In this document: piece by piece, positions 8,859 to 17,407 of the stretch
Numbering within the stretch: position 1 is the stretch's first letter
Layout of the letters: every line of letters begins with the position of its first letter
Program-made: the position numbers and the translations under genes
NCBI GenBank assembly: GCA_030446305.1
Contig: JASUSA010000014.1
Coordinates: forward strand, 1 to 55,332
DNA from: Clostridiales bacterium
GTDB lineage: Bacteria; Bacillota; Clostridia; Peptostreptococcales; Acidaminobacteraceae
Reading direction: 5' to 3'
DNA: 55,332 nucleotides
The notes under the pieces: generated by a model
What the model was told of the DNA's origin: nothing
What the model saw: only the letters and a program-made list of their open reading frames with translations
Database searches by the model: none

Positions 8859-8887
8859 TTGCGAAATGCGGGTAGACGCACTACAAT
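8859..8887 (+). promoter_or_regulatory. Promoter of the alr cluster
   Basis: TTGCGA (8859-8864) and TACAAT (8882-8887) are 17 bp apart, immediately upstream of the AGGAGG and start codon of alr. This suggests that the racemase cluster is transcribed separately from the LysR gene. Confidence 0.6.
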
Positions 8888-8917
8888 AGAAAGTGGAAAC
8901 ACGAGGAGGCATTATTT

Positions 8918-10063
8918 ATGTTCGGTACAGCAGCAGAGATCAATTTAGATGCTCTAAAAGAGAATTTTATCAATATAAGAAATTTTTTGCCTGAACGCGT
9001 TAAGATTGCCGGCGTCATTAAGGCGAATGCCTACGGGCACGATTTGCGAACCATTGCAAAAGCACTGGCAGCTTATGGTGTGGATTATATTGCAGTTGCG
9101 AATATTAGAGAAGCGGTCGCCGTACGACGTGTGCTCAGTGAAATGCCTATTTTGGTCATGGGCTACACGGCTCCGGAAGATTACGACAAGGCAGTAAAAA
9201 ATGCAGTTACACTGACGATGTTTAAACTGGAAGATTTAAGGGCGCTCAATCTGAATGCGTCATATGATAACACAGTGATGAAAGTACACATCAAATACGA
9301 TACTGGCTTTAACCGACTGGGATACAAGGATGAGGCAACCGTTATTTCGGATATTAAGCAGGTACTTCAACTGGAATGGCTGAGCATTGAAGGAATTTTT
9401 ACGCATCTTGCGCTTAAAGACGCCGAGAGCGATGCTGTTCAGATGAAAAAATTTGATGCGCTGCTGAAACATCTTAAACAGGAGGGCATTCATATTCCCA
9501 TTGCGCATGCCTGCGATTCTATTGGCGCAATGATTTATCCGGATGCACCATATCAGATGGTCAGACTTGGTGCGGCACTCTATGGATATTGCAGCCGCCC
9601 CGTACCGTTTAAACTGAGGCCGGTCATGTCGCTGAAGACATCTGTCAGTCATCTGAAATGGATTGAACCGGGTGAGTCTGTTAGCTATGATGGGCTCTAC
9701 ACTGCGAATGCGCGAACGCGCATTGCGACACTGCCCATTGGCTATGCGGATGGGCTGCCGAGAAATCTATCAAAAGGCGGTGTCGTTACAATTCAGGACA
9801 ATGTCTATCCGATTGTCGGGCTGATCTGTATGGATCAGTGCATGGTGGATGTAACGGCGGCGGAAGCTATTGAGATCGGCGATACGGTGGAGCTGTTCGG
9901 CGAGTCGGCTTCGTTAAGTGAAGTGGCACAGCTGGCAGGTACCAATCGAAATGAACTGCTGAGCAGGGTGGCAATGCGCGTGCCAAGGCATATGATTCAA
10001 GATGGCGAAGTGATCGCGACGGTGGATTATTTATTGGATGAGGGAGACTATGGAAATTGTTAA
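8918..10063 (+). CDS. alr: Alanine racemase
   Basis: Alr interconverts L- and D-alanine, providing D-Ala for peptidoglycan, or allowing D-Ala to be used as a nutrient. It is a fold-type III PLP enzyme of 381 residues. The PLP lysine is Lys35 in VIKANAYGHD, and the second catalytic base is Tyr257 in ESVSYDGLYTA (usually SVSYGRTY). GYADGLPR and the MDQCMVDVT loop follow as expected. The ATG at 8918 is preceded by GAGGAGGC. The gene overlaps the following M20 hydrolase by 14 nt, and a DppA-type D-aminopeptidase follows that, so the racemase may serve a D-amino acid or peptide salvage route rather than only wall synthesis. I cannot tell whether another racemase exists elsewhere in the genome. Confidence 0.93.
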   Translation: MFGTAAEINLDALKENFINIRNFLPERVKIAGVIKANAYGHDLRTIAKALAAYGVDYIAVANIREAVAVRRVLSEMPILVMGYTAPEDYDKAVKNAVTLTMFKLEDLRALNLNASYDNTVMKVHIKYDTGFNRLGYKDEATVISDIKQVLQLEWLSIEGIFTHLALKDAESDAVQMKKFDALLKHLKQEGIHIPIAHACDSIGAMIYPDAPYQMVRLGAALYGYCSRPVPFKLRPVMSLKTSVSHLKWIEPGESVSYDGLYTANARTRIATLPIGYADGLPRNLSKGGVVTIQDNVYPIVGLICMDQCMVDVTAAEAIEIGDTVELFGESASLSEVAQLAGTNRNELLSRVAMRVPRHMIQDGEVIATVDYLLDEGDYGNC

Positions 10064-11243
10064 ATATGTAGATTACAGTGACGACAGTGCTTTTGAAAGA
10101 TGGCTCGTCGACATACGACGAAAATTGCATCAGCATGCGGAGCTCAGTGAGCGCGAATTTGAGACACAGCTTATTATTGAAGGTGTATTGGATGAACTTG
10201 ACATCGAACACGTGCGTATTGCCGATACAGGTGTGATGGGCATTATCCGCGGTGAGGGCGACGGTACTTGCGTAGGTCTGCGAGCCGATATTGATGCGCT
10301 GCCGCTCATTGAAGACAGCGGGCGCGCGTATGCATCGAAGACAAAAGGTGTTATGCACGCCTGTGGTCATGATGCGCATACGGCCATCCTCATTGGCTGT
10401 GCTGCAAAGTTAAAAACGCTTTCAAGTACATTTAGAGGTGTTGTCAAACTCTTTTTTCAGCCTGCTGAAGAAACCATTGGCGGCGCAAAGCGCATGGTGC
10501 TGCAGGGATGCATGAAAAATCCGGATGTTGATTATATGCTTGGCCTGCATGTGATGCCCTATCTTCCGGTCGGAACCATTGAAGTGCGGGATGGTAAGCT
10601 TAACGCTGCATCGGATATGGTTGCGATCGATATCTATGGCAAAGCGGCACACGGCGCCTATCCGGAAAAGGGCATTGATGCCGGGCTTGTCGGAGCAGAA
10701 ATTCTGCAGGGCATTCAAACGATTCTGACGCGGCAAAAGTCGCCGCTCGATCAGGCAGTGGTAACCTTTGGCCGTATTAACGGCGGTTCAAAAGACAATA
10801 TTATATGCGATCATTTAAAGGCCACAGGCATTATGCGAACGACGGATGAAACGCTTAGAGCACATTTAAAAGAGATGATGACAAACTATGTCGAAGCGGT
10901 GGCAGCGGCACACGGTGCAAAAGGTGTTATCACATTTGAACCCGGTTATAATGCTCTGATTAATGACAAGGGCGTTAATGAAATGGTGAGGTCGGTAGCG
11001 CGAAAAGTTTTGGGCGCCGGTGCTATTTTCGAGAAGGAATCACCATCATTAGGCGTTGAAGATTACTCGTTTTTTCTGGATGATGCAAGAGGTGCCTTTT
11101 ATCATCTGGGCTGCGGCAATGTCGCTAAGGAAATTGTACATCCACTGCATTCAGAGGCCTTTGATCTTGATGAACGCGCATTGATTGTTGGCGTTGGCTT
11201 GCAGATGAATATTATTCTTAATCTATTGCAAGGGGGGATCTAA
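10050..11243 (+). CDS. M20-family amidohydrolase (N-acyl-amino acid / amidohydrolase type)
   Basis: A zinc-type peptidase of family M20, probably subfamily M20D (hippurate, IAA-amino acid and N-acyl amino acid amidohydrolases). Metal-binding and catalytic segments appear in order: GLRADIDALP, ACGHDAHTA, QPAEE, GLHVMP, and the C-terminal HPLHSEAFDLDE. The dimerisation domain lies between about residues 185 and 300. It would be cytoplasmic, since I see no signal peptide. The exact substrate cannot be read; N-acyl or peptidyl amino acids are likely. I choose the ATG at 10050 because AGGGAG at 10041-10046 precedes it; the in-frame ATG at 10038 lacks a site. It overlaps alr by 14 nt and ends 1 nt before the DppA-like gene, so the three form one operon. 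Confidence 0.88.
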   Translation: MEIVKYVDYSDDSAFERWLVDIRRKLHQHAELSEREFETQLIIEGVLDELDIEHVRIADTGVMGIIRGEGDGTCVGLRADIDALPLIEDSGRAYASKTKGVMHACGHDAHTAILIGCAAKLKTLSSTFRGVVKLFFQPAEETIGGAKRMVLQGCMKNPDVDYMLGLHVMPYLPVGTIEVRDGKLNAASDMVAIDIYGKAAHGAYPEKGIDAGLVGAEILQGIQTILTRQKSPLDQAVVTFGRINGGSKDNIICDHLKATGIMRTTDETLRAHLKEMMTNYVEAVAAAHGAKGVITFEPGYNALINDKGVNEMVRSVARKVLGAGAIFEKESPSLGVEDYSFFLDDARGAFYHLGCGNVAKEIVHPLHSEAFDLDERALIVGVGLQMNIILNLLQGGI

Positions 11244-11244
11244 C

Positions 11245-12054
11245 ATGAAAATATATATTAGCGCTGATATGGAGGGCGTAGCCGGCATTGTATCCTGGCC
11301 GGAAGTCGAACTGGGCAACAATAGTTATAAAGAAGCACAGCAGCAGATGACCAAAGAAGTCGCTGCAATTTGCGAAGCTGTTCAGGCATCTGGTGCCGCA
11401 GAAGTGCTCGTAAAAGATGCACATGATACAGGACGCAATCTTATTATCAGTGAATTGCCGCATGATGTCGACATTCACAGGGCATGGTCAAAGCATCCGT
11501 ATGTCATGATGATGGGACTGGATAAATCGTTTGACGCCTGTATTCTAACCGGCTATCACGATGCGGTATATGGCAATGGCAATCCGCTTGCACATACGAT
11601 GCATGAAACGAAATACCAATGGCTGAAAATGAATGGCGTGCTCATGAGTGAAATGATGCTCAATGCGTACATTGCAGCATATGAAGGTGTTCCTGTAATC
11701 GCTGTAACAGGTGATGCAGCCGTATGTGATCGCGCACGTCAACTGATGCCCAATGTAAAAACCGCCGCAGTCAAAGAGGGCGAAGGCGGCGGTTGTACAA
11801 CCATGCATCCGGATCGGGCGATAGAGGTCATTCAAAGTGAAGTGAAAGAAGCGATGCGCCAGCTAAAAGAAAATCCAAGTCAATTTAAACTCACGCTGCC
11901 GGAACGATTTGTACTGGAAGTGTGCTTTACCAGTCATGTTGATTCCTACCGTGCTGGCTTTTACAAAGGGGTTCAAACGATTGACGCCCATACGATCAAA
12001 TTTGAAACAGATGATTTCTTTGATCTACTGAGAATGTTTTTCTTTGCATGCTGA
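11245..12054 (+). CDS. dppA: DppA-type D-aminopeptidase (peptidase family M55)
   Basis: M55 peptidases such as Bacillus DppA release N-terminal D-amino acids, notably from D-Ala-D-Ala and D-Ala-Gly-Gly, and form a decamer. The zinc ligands of the family line up: Asp8 and Glu10 in SADMEGVAG, His60 in KDAHDTGRN, a His at 105 in GYHD, and a Glu at 136 in GVLMSE. The length (269 residues) is normal. The gene starts 1 nt after the M20 hydrolase, preceded by AAGGGGGG. In the operon with alanine racemase it suggests release of D-alanine from wall-derived dipeptides and its conversion to L-alanine. A perfect terminator follows at 12203. The symbol is by family similarity only. Confidence 0.88.
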   Translation: MKIYISADMEGVAGIVSWPEVELGNNSYKEAQQQMTKEVAAICEAVQASGAAEVLVKDAHDTGRNLIISELPHDVDIHRAWSKHPYVMMMGLDKSFDACILTGYHDAVYGNGNPLAHTMHETKYQWLKMNGVLMSEMMLNAYIAAYEGVPVIAVTGDAAVCDRARQLMPNVKTAAVKEGEGGGCTTMHPDRAIEVIQSEVKEAMRQLKENPSQFKLTLPERFVLEVCFTSHVDSYRAGFYKGVQTIDAHTIKFETDDFFDLLRMFFFAC

Positions 12055-12202
12055 CAGGCAAGAAAATTGCATGATAGGCCATCGTTCAGCCATCGACACC
12101 ATCGGTTGAATGCTCGTTTTTATTTGCGGGCTAATGGGGGCGTGGAAAGGCAGTCAGCAGTAATTTGAAAGGGTGGCACAACCATAAAATAGACAGCAGC
12201 AC

Positions 12203-12231
12203 AAGCCGTTAATGGATCATTAACGGCTTTT
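12203..12231 (+). terminator. Terminator after the alr-M20-dppA operon
   Basis: A perfect 12-bp stem (12203-12214 with 12218-12229, AAGCCGTTAATG) closes a 3-nt loop and is followed by TTT. It ends the operon about 150 nt after the dppA stop. The rest of 12055-12318 shows no gene. Confidence 0.8.
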
Positions 12232-12318
12232 TACATGGTTTGAAACCTCAAAAGGTGTGATTTACATGGCGAAATGGGTAACATAATAGCGTACGATATC
12301 AAAGAAAGGGGACTGACA

Positions 12319-14706
12319 ATGCGACAGGTTAAAATGAAATTAATGAGAACGACGGTTGCGTTTGCAATTCTCTTTACAGCACTTTTTCTCTACAGCCAAA
12401 TATGGCTATATCAGCAGTTTATGACCGAGCTGATTGTGCATGAGATGAAGAGTGCCAAAAATGATGTGAACTACTATCTGAATTTGTTGGATTTGCTGGA
12501 ATTTCAAGCCTTTGATGAAATTGAAACCACGATGAACCGTTACTTTTCAGCGCGTACATTTAATACGGGTTCCATCAACATGGTGTTAAAAGGGCAGCAT
12601 CAACTGGAAAATTATTTTGTATTTGATTCTTCTGGCAACGTGGTCTACGCCAGTGTCGGGCTCGAAGATTCGATGTACAAAGCGCTGGCATCACAAGTGA
12701 CGGCAAATTGGCCGGAGGATCTCTCGAAAATCGCCATTGAAAATTTGGGCATGAGCTTAAACAATGACAATGGCAAACTGTACTTAAATGTACTGCTCGT
12801 CAACCCTGAAACGCAAAATGGTTATTTTTATCAGTTTAACTTGACCAATAAAATCTTAACGAGTATACCGTCAGATCTCTATCAAAATTTATACATATCG
12901 CTTTTCAATAAAAAAGTTGCCATGGACAATATTCTCATTCTAAGGCAGAAGACATTCATGACAGATGCAATAGCCGCTTATCTTCCGGATGCAACGGAAC
13001 AGCAGTTAAAAACACTGACGAACGGTGAATTCATTGTACAAAAGGAGACGACGGGTCAGACGGTTTATGCCATCATGGAGATCAGGCGCGAAAATTGGAT
13101 GATACCGGCAAAAGTATTGATTTCCAATACGTATCGGAACAACGAGATTGTTATCTTTTATATGCAGTATGTTCTTGGCCTGACGTTGATGTTCATCGTG
13201 CTGTTCGTTTCATTCAGTACCATAAGCTACAAGGTTCTCAAAAATCAAATTTTTGACAGGATTAAAGCACTGCATGAAAATGTGACAGAATCCGTCAAGC
13301 AAAATTATCTGCTGCCCGTGGACATTGAAGCGGCAGGTCGTTTGTCCGATATTGCAAACGATTTTGAACATATCCGAAAGGAAATGCTCGAGCGCGTTCG
13401 CTTTATTGACGAAATGTCCTATTTCGATACCGTTACCGGTGTTGGCAATATCTATTTGTTGGAGGAAAAGTTAAAAACGGCGTATCAAAATCCGGCTAAA
13501 CCGGAAGGCAATTTTCTCATCGTCTTTGAGATTCGAAATATTCAGGCACAGTTTGAGGCCTATGGCGCAGGCAAAATGAATCTCGTCTATGCGAATATCA
13601 TCGCACTTTTACAAAGCGTCTTCGGGCGTGAAGCTGTTTTTAGAAAATCGGACTATGCCTTTGCCGTCCTCTATTCAGATGAGGATCGAAATGCCGTACG
13701 ACAACAAATTGAAACGGTGCGTGCAGAATTGAAAACGCTTAAACTTGAAGTGACCATTGAACCGAGGTTTATTGTTGCAAAATATCCCGAAGACGGTGAA
13801 ACGCCGAAGATCCTGCTGCAAAATATTGATCTTGCGCAGCAGATGATGCAGGATCAGGAAGTGGTTTTCTATTCACAGCGCGTTAAAGATGAGTATTTAG
13901 ACCGAATAGCACTTGAAAATGAATTAAAGCAAGCACTTGTCAATCATGAAATCAAAGTGGTCTTTCAGCCGGTTGTTTGCCCAAATACCAATATTATCAA
14001 GGGCGTTGAGACGCTGATCAGATGGCACCCCGGCAGTGGACGAAAAGTATTTCCCGATACGTTTATCCCCGTCGCCGAGCAGCTTGGCATTATTCATGAA
14101 CTGGATCAATTTGTCTTCGAAAAAGCCATTAGCATGCTGCAGCTTTGGTCAGATATTTACCCATATGATTTTTTTGTCTCCATTAATAGTTCACCAAAAT
14201 GGTTTACGAATCCTGAATTCTTAAACTTTATTCGCACGATGCTGGCACGCTATCCCGTAGACCCGTCAAAAGTATGCATTGAAATTATTGAAACCTGCCT
14301 TATAGAAGATATTGACGGCGCCAACGATCTGCTGAAACAAATGAAGGCCATGGGACTGACCATTGCGCTGGACGATTTTGGCAAGGGGTATTCGTCCCTT
14401 AATTACCTCAGAAAGCTGAACATTGACAAACTAAAAATTGACAAAGATTTTTTATCCGAAATGGTCATAGAGGTCGGTAAACACAATTTGATTGATTCCA
14501 TTATTTCCATGGCGCATCATATGGCGCTGGAGGTCGTTGTGGAAGGTGTTGAAGAACTCGAACAGGTGATCTATCTGAAAAATCTGAATGTTGAACTCAT
14601 TCAAGGCTATTATTATAGCAAACCTGTAGACAAACAGGTCATATCTGATATACTTTTAAACAGTGGTGTCATGCGTGCGAGTGAGTCCTCAGGACGGTTG
14701 GAGTAG
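12319..14706 (+). CDS. Membrane c-di-GMP phosphodiesterase (sensor, degenerate GGDEF, EAL)
   Basis: A 795-residue membrane protein. A transmembrane helix near residues 14-32 and another near 275-297 flank an extracytoplasmic sensor of about 240 residues. A HAMP-like linker leads to a GGDEF-like domain in which the signature is lost (KSDYA at 443-447), so it cannot be a normal cyclase. The C-terminal EAL domain (about 535-785) keeps the residues needed for c-di-GMP hydrolysis: Glu564 (motif ETL in place of EAL), SINSSP, EIIET, LDDFGKGYSS, LKIDKDF, EGVEE and QGYYYSKP. I therefore expect an active phosphodiesterase controlled by an external signal. The start at 12319 is chosen because AAAGGGG precedes it; an in-frame ATG at 12274 has no site. 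Two bases separate it from the following diguanylate cyclase gene. Confidence 0.9.
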   Translation: MRQVKMKLMRTTVAFAILFTALFLYSQIWLYQQFMTELIVHEMKSAKNDVNYYLNLLDLLEFQAFDEIETTMNRYFSARTFNTGSINMVLKGQHQLENYFVFDSSGNVVYASVGLEDSMYKALASQVTANWPEDLSKIAIENLGMSLNNDNGKLYLNVLLVNPETQNGYFYQFNLTNKILTSIPSDLYQNLYISLFNKKVAMDNILILRQKTFMTDAIAAYLPDATEQQLKTLTNGEFIVQKETTGQTVYAIMEIRRENWMIPAKVLISNTYRNNEIVIFYMQYVLGLTLMFIVLFVSFSTISYKVLKNQIFDRIKALHENVTESVKQNYLLPVDIEAAGRLSDIANDFEHIRKEMLERVRFIDEMSYFDTVTGVGNIYLLEEKLKTAYQNPAKPEGNFLIVFEIRNIQAQFEAYGAGKMNLVYANIIALLQSVFGREAVFRKSDYAFAVLYSDEDRNAVRQQIETVRAELKTLKLEVTIEPRFIVAKYPEDGETPKILLQNIDLAQQMMQDQEVVFYSQRVKDEYLDRIALENELKQALVNHEIKVVFQPVVCPNTNIIKGVETLIRWHPGSGRKVFPDTFIPVAEQLGIIHELDQFVFEKAISMLQLWSDIYPYDFFVSINSSPKWFTNPEFLNFIRTMLARYPVDPSKVCIEIIETCLIEDIDGANDLLKQMKAMGLTIALDDFGKGYSSLNYLRKLNIDKLKIDKDFLSEMVIEVGKHNLIDSIISMAHHMALEVVVEGVEELEQVIYLKNLNVELIQGYYYSKPVDKQVISDILLNSGVMRASESSGRLE

Positions 14707-14708
14707 AG

Positions 14709-16829
14709 ATGATCAGTGTCGATATTGACCTTTTAAAATTGAATGATTTAATGGAAGCAGACCAGCAGATTTCACACATAGGAAAGATTGAAGCGGTTGA
14801 AAACAGGTTAAATGCCATTCGTGAACTCGACGATGTCTATTTAAAGGTGCGAACGCTTATTAACTATGGTAAAGAGCTCTATGCAGTTGGGAAAAATGAA
14901 GCTGCCAGGGAAATTGCATCGGAAATGTATCAAGTGACATCACAAGGGTCTTTTAATGAACTTCACATGCTCTGCTGCAATTTACTCGGCAATATTTCTG
15001 CGCGCAAGGGATTTTATGCCATGGCACTGGACTACTATCATCAGAGCCTGCATATGATTGAAACACATACACTGAGAACACATTACCGCAGCATGCTCAT
15101 CAATAATATTGCGTCGCTTTACGCATCACTGAAGCTTTACGATTCGGCGGTTAAATACTATCTAGATGCATTGCCGCTGGCGATCCAAGAGGGCAATTAT
15201 GACGCACAGTTTCTGATTCATTATAATCTTGGCGATATCTATGCGCGCCAACGACAATCTGAGAAACTGGCAGAGACGGAACAGATATTAATGCAGATGA
15301 CCCAGTCAACTTGTCAGGAGAACTTTTACCTTGGCCTTTACAGGCTGGTGGCAGCAAAGCATGCGCGAATCAACGGCGAAACCGGTATAGCAGAAGCACT
15401 GCTGGCCAGCACGCTCAAAATAGAAGAAGACCCCGTGACACGACTGGAGTGCTACATTGAAAAAGCACTTTGTGCCTATGCAGAAAAACACTATGATCTT
15501 GCACTGCATGATGCAAAGCTTGCGCTTGCGCAAGTAAATGAAGCAGGCGAATTTGAATTTGAACGCGAAGTGCTGCAAATGCTATGTGATATTGCGATAG
15601 CGATGGGAAATGCTGAAATTACGGCATCTTATCAGCAAATACTCATTGCTTTGGACGAAACGTTTATTGCGCGAATGAATGAAATGACGATTTTTCAGAT
15701 TCGCGAAAAATCGGCTGTTAAGATCGAAAATAGGTTAAATGAAAATGCTGTTAATCTGCTAAAGAATATGCAGATGATTTATGATATATCGCAGGAAATT
15801 ACGAAAGAACAGGACTACGACAAAATCTTCAGACTGATTATCCAAAAGTTGGTCAGTTTCTTGAATTTTGATGCGCTGGTCATTGGCCTGTACAATGATG
15901 AAAAACGCGTTATTTATAACCGTATGATGTACCATCGTCAGGAGATTTCAAAATCATACGACGTTTACCTTGACAACAAGAGCAGTCTGGCAACGTGGTG
16001 CATCAGACACAAACAGGAAATTTACACGGGGTTTAACAGTCATTTGACGCTCAAAGATTTTGAACCGCTGCAAATGAATTTTCCTGATCTCGAAGTTCCC
16101 TATGAATCGGTTTTTTACCTACCCTTGTACGATGAAGAAAACATTATTGGCGTTTTTTCGCTTCAAAAATTTGAACGTGACGGCTTTGATCACTATGAAC
16201 TGGAAATGATTCGAACGATAGGCGCTTATATTGCCATCGCAATTGCCAATGCCCTTAAAACCCAAGAACTAAAACGGTTGAATAGTGCACTGGAAGCGCT
16301 GTCGAGACGTGATAATCTCAGCGGTCTCGCCAATCGGCATGCCTTAAATGAAGATCTAAAAACATATTTTGCCCCCGCGTCTCGGAAGCAGCGCATCAGT
16401 GTTATAATGATTGACATTGACTATTTTAAAGAATTCAATGATCGCTATGGCCACCTCGAAGGGGACATGGTCATTCGCAAGACGTCAGAAATTATACAGC
16501 GGCACATTGAAGACCTTGACGCAAGAGCATACCGTTATGGTGGGGATGAATTTCTCATTCTAGCCAGAGAAGTATCGTTCGATATTATTGAAATGGTCTG
16601 TGAAATGATTCAAAGGGATATTAGAATGCTTTCGATAAGACATGATGATTCGAACATTGATGGGATCGTTACCCTGAGTATTGGGATTGCCTCCTATGAG
16701 GATGAATATTTGGAAGCAGGTGAAGACGTGCTGTTGAAGGGTGCTGACAGCGCTGTATACGACGCCAAGGGAAATAGCCGAAATTGCATCGCGCACGCGA
16801 TGTACCAAAAGAAAAGCATTGACAAATAA
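14709..16829 (+). CDS. Diguanylate cyclase with TPR and GAF domains
   Basis: A 706-residue protein with no membrane segment, presumably cytosolic. Residues about 45-330 form tetratricopeptide-like helical repeats (for example ALDYYHQSLHMIE and SAVKYYLDALPLA). A GAF-type domain spans about 350-515. The C-terminal GGDEF domain (about 530-700) carries DIDYFKEFNDRYGH and an intact GGDEF at 611-615, so it should make c-di-GMP from GTP. The usual inhibitory I-site RxxD is absent: positions 602-605 read DLDA, so product inhibition may be weak. The gene begins 2 nt after the stop of the EAL protein, so a synthase and a hydrolase are co-translated. The TPR region probably binds a partner; the GAF ligand is unknown. 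Confidence 0.9.
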   Translation: MISVDIDLLKLNDLMEADQQISHIGKIEAVENRLNAIRELDDVYLKVRTLINYGKELYAVGKNEAAREIASEMYQVTSQGSFNELHMLCCNLLGNISARKGFYAMALDYYHQSLHMIETHTLRTHYRSMLINNIASLYASLKLYDSAVKYYLDALPLAIQEGNYDAQFLIHYNLGDIYARQRQSEKLAETEQILMQMTQSTCQENFYLGLYRLVAAKHARINGETGIAEALLASTLKIEEDPVTRLECYIEKALCAYAEKHYDLALHDAKLALAQVNEAGEFEFEREVLQMLCDIAIAMGNAEITASYQQILIALDETFIARMNEMTIFQIREKSAVKIENRLNENAVNLLKNMQMIYDISQEITKEQDYDKIFRLIIQKLVSFLNFDALVIGLYNDEKRVIYNRMMYHRQEISKSYDVYLDNKSSLATWCIRHKQEIYTGFNSHLTLKDFEPLQMNFPDLEVPYESVFYLPLYDEENIIGVFSLQKFERDGFDHYELEMIRTIGAYIAIAIANALKTQELKRLNSALEALSRRDNLSGLANRHALNEDLKTYFAPASRKQRISVIMIDIDYFKEFNDRYGHLEGDMVIRKTSEIIQRHIEDLDARAYRYGGDEFLILAREVSFDIIEMVCEMIQRDIRMLSIRHDDSNIDGIVTLSIGIASYEDEYLEAGEDVLLKGADSAVYDAKGNSRNCIAHAMYQKKSIDK

Positions 16830-17126
16830 TTAACGGATTGATAAAATGTTCACAAAGAGTTTCATGCATGTTGAGCGATTGGCTTCGTATGCGTGTCTGA
16901 TTGTAATTACCTAACGGAAAAGGGATCTGATCTGAAAGGGCAAAAGAACATTTGTTGCAGTTTGCCTTCTCTTATTAAAAATAAGAAGATTTGTGCATTC
17001 CGTATTTTTTGGCTGTTCTTGCCGTAAAAATACAATGTCCAAAATCGTTTTAGTCAATCGCGAAGCGATGATCTAAATCTTATACAGAGAAGGTTTTTTG
17101 ATTCAGTAAACAAAGGAGGCCTTTAC
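16830..17126. other. Intergenic region upstream of the hydrogenase genes with small palindromes
   Basis: This gap between the diguanylate cyclase and the TM1266-like gene has no convincing ORF. It contains a perfect 8-bp inverted repeat, GTATTTTT/AAAAATAC (17002-17009 with 17026-17033), enclosing a GGC/GCC inner stem, and a smaller ATCGC/GCGAT palindrome (17057-17069). TCTTAT/ATAAGA at 16970-16986 may be a weak terminator for the upstream gene. The others could be operators or RNA hairpins for the hydrogenase maturation operon. Confidence 0.4.
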
Positions 17127-17387
17127 ATGGAGATGAAAGTAGGCGTAATCAGTGCCATTTTGGAAGATGCCCAAGACGTACAGGGAAAGTTTAACGAGAT
17201 CGTTGCAACCTTTAAACATATTGTCAAAGGTCGAACCGGTATTCCTTTTGATCAGTATGGCATGTCCGTTATTACGATTATCGTCATCGGCACGGTTGAT
17301 GATATTAACAGCTTAACAGGGAAACTCGGCAATATTAAAAATGTTTCTGTAAAGACCTCAATTTCGAAAAAGACGATTTCGGGGTAA
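17127..17387 (+). CDS. TM1266-type iron-only hydrogenase system putative regulator
   Basis: A small 86-residue protein with an ACT-like/ferredoxin-like fold pattern (two beta-alpha-beta halves) beginning MEMKVGVISAILED. It matches what I know of the TM1266 family, which is found beside [FeFe]-hydrogenase maturation genes and proposed as a regulator. No DNA-binding motif is evident beyond the small fold. AAAGGAGGC lies 7 nt upstream of the ATG. It is followed by hydG after 20 nt, so the two are co-transcribed, which supports the family call. Its molecular function is unproven. Confidence 0.88.
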   Translation: MEMKVGVISAILEDAQDVQGKFNEIVATFKHIVKGRTGIPFDQYGMSVITIIVIGTVDDINSLTGKLGNIKNVSVKTSISKKTISG

Positions 17388-17407
17388 CAGTCTACTGGAG
17401 GGCGCTT

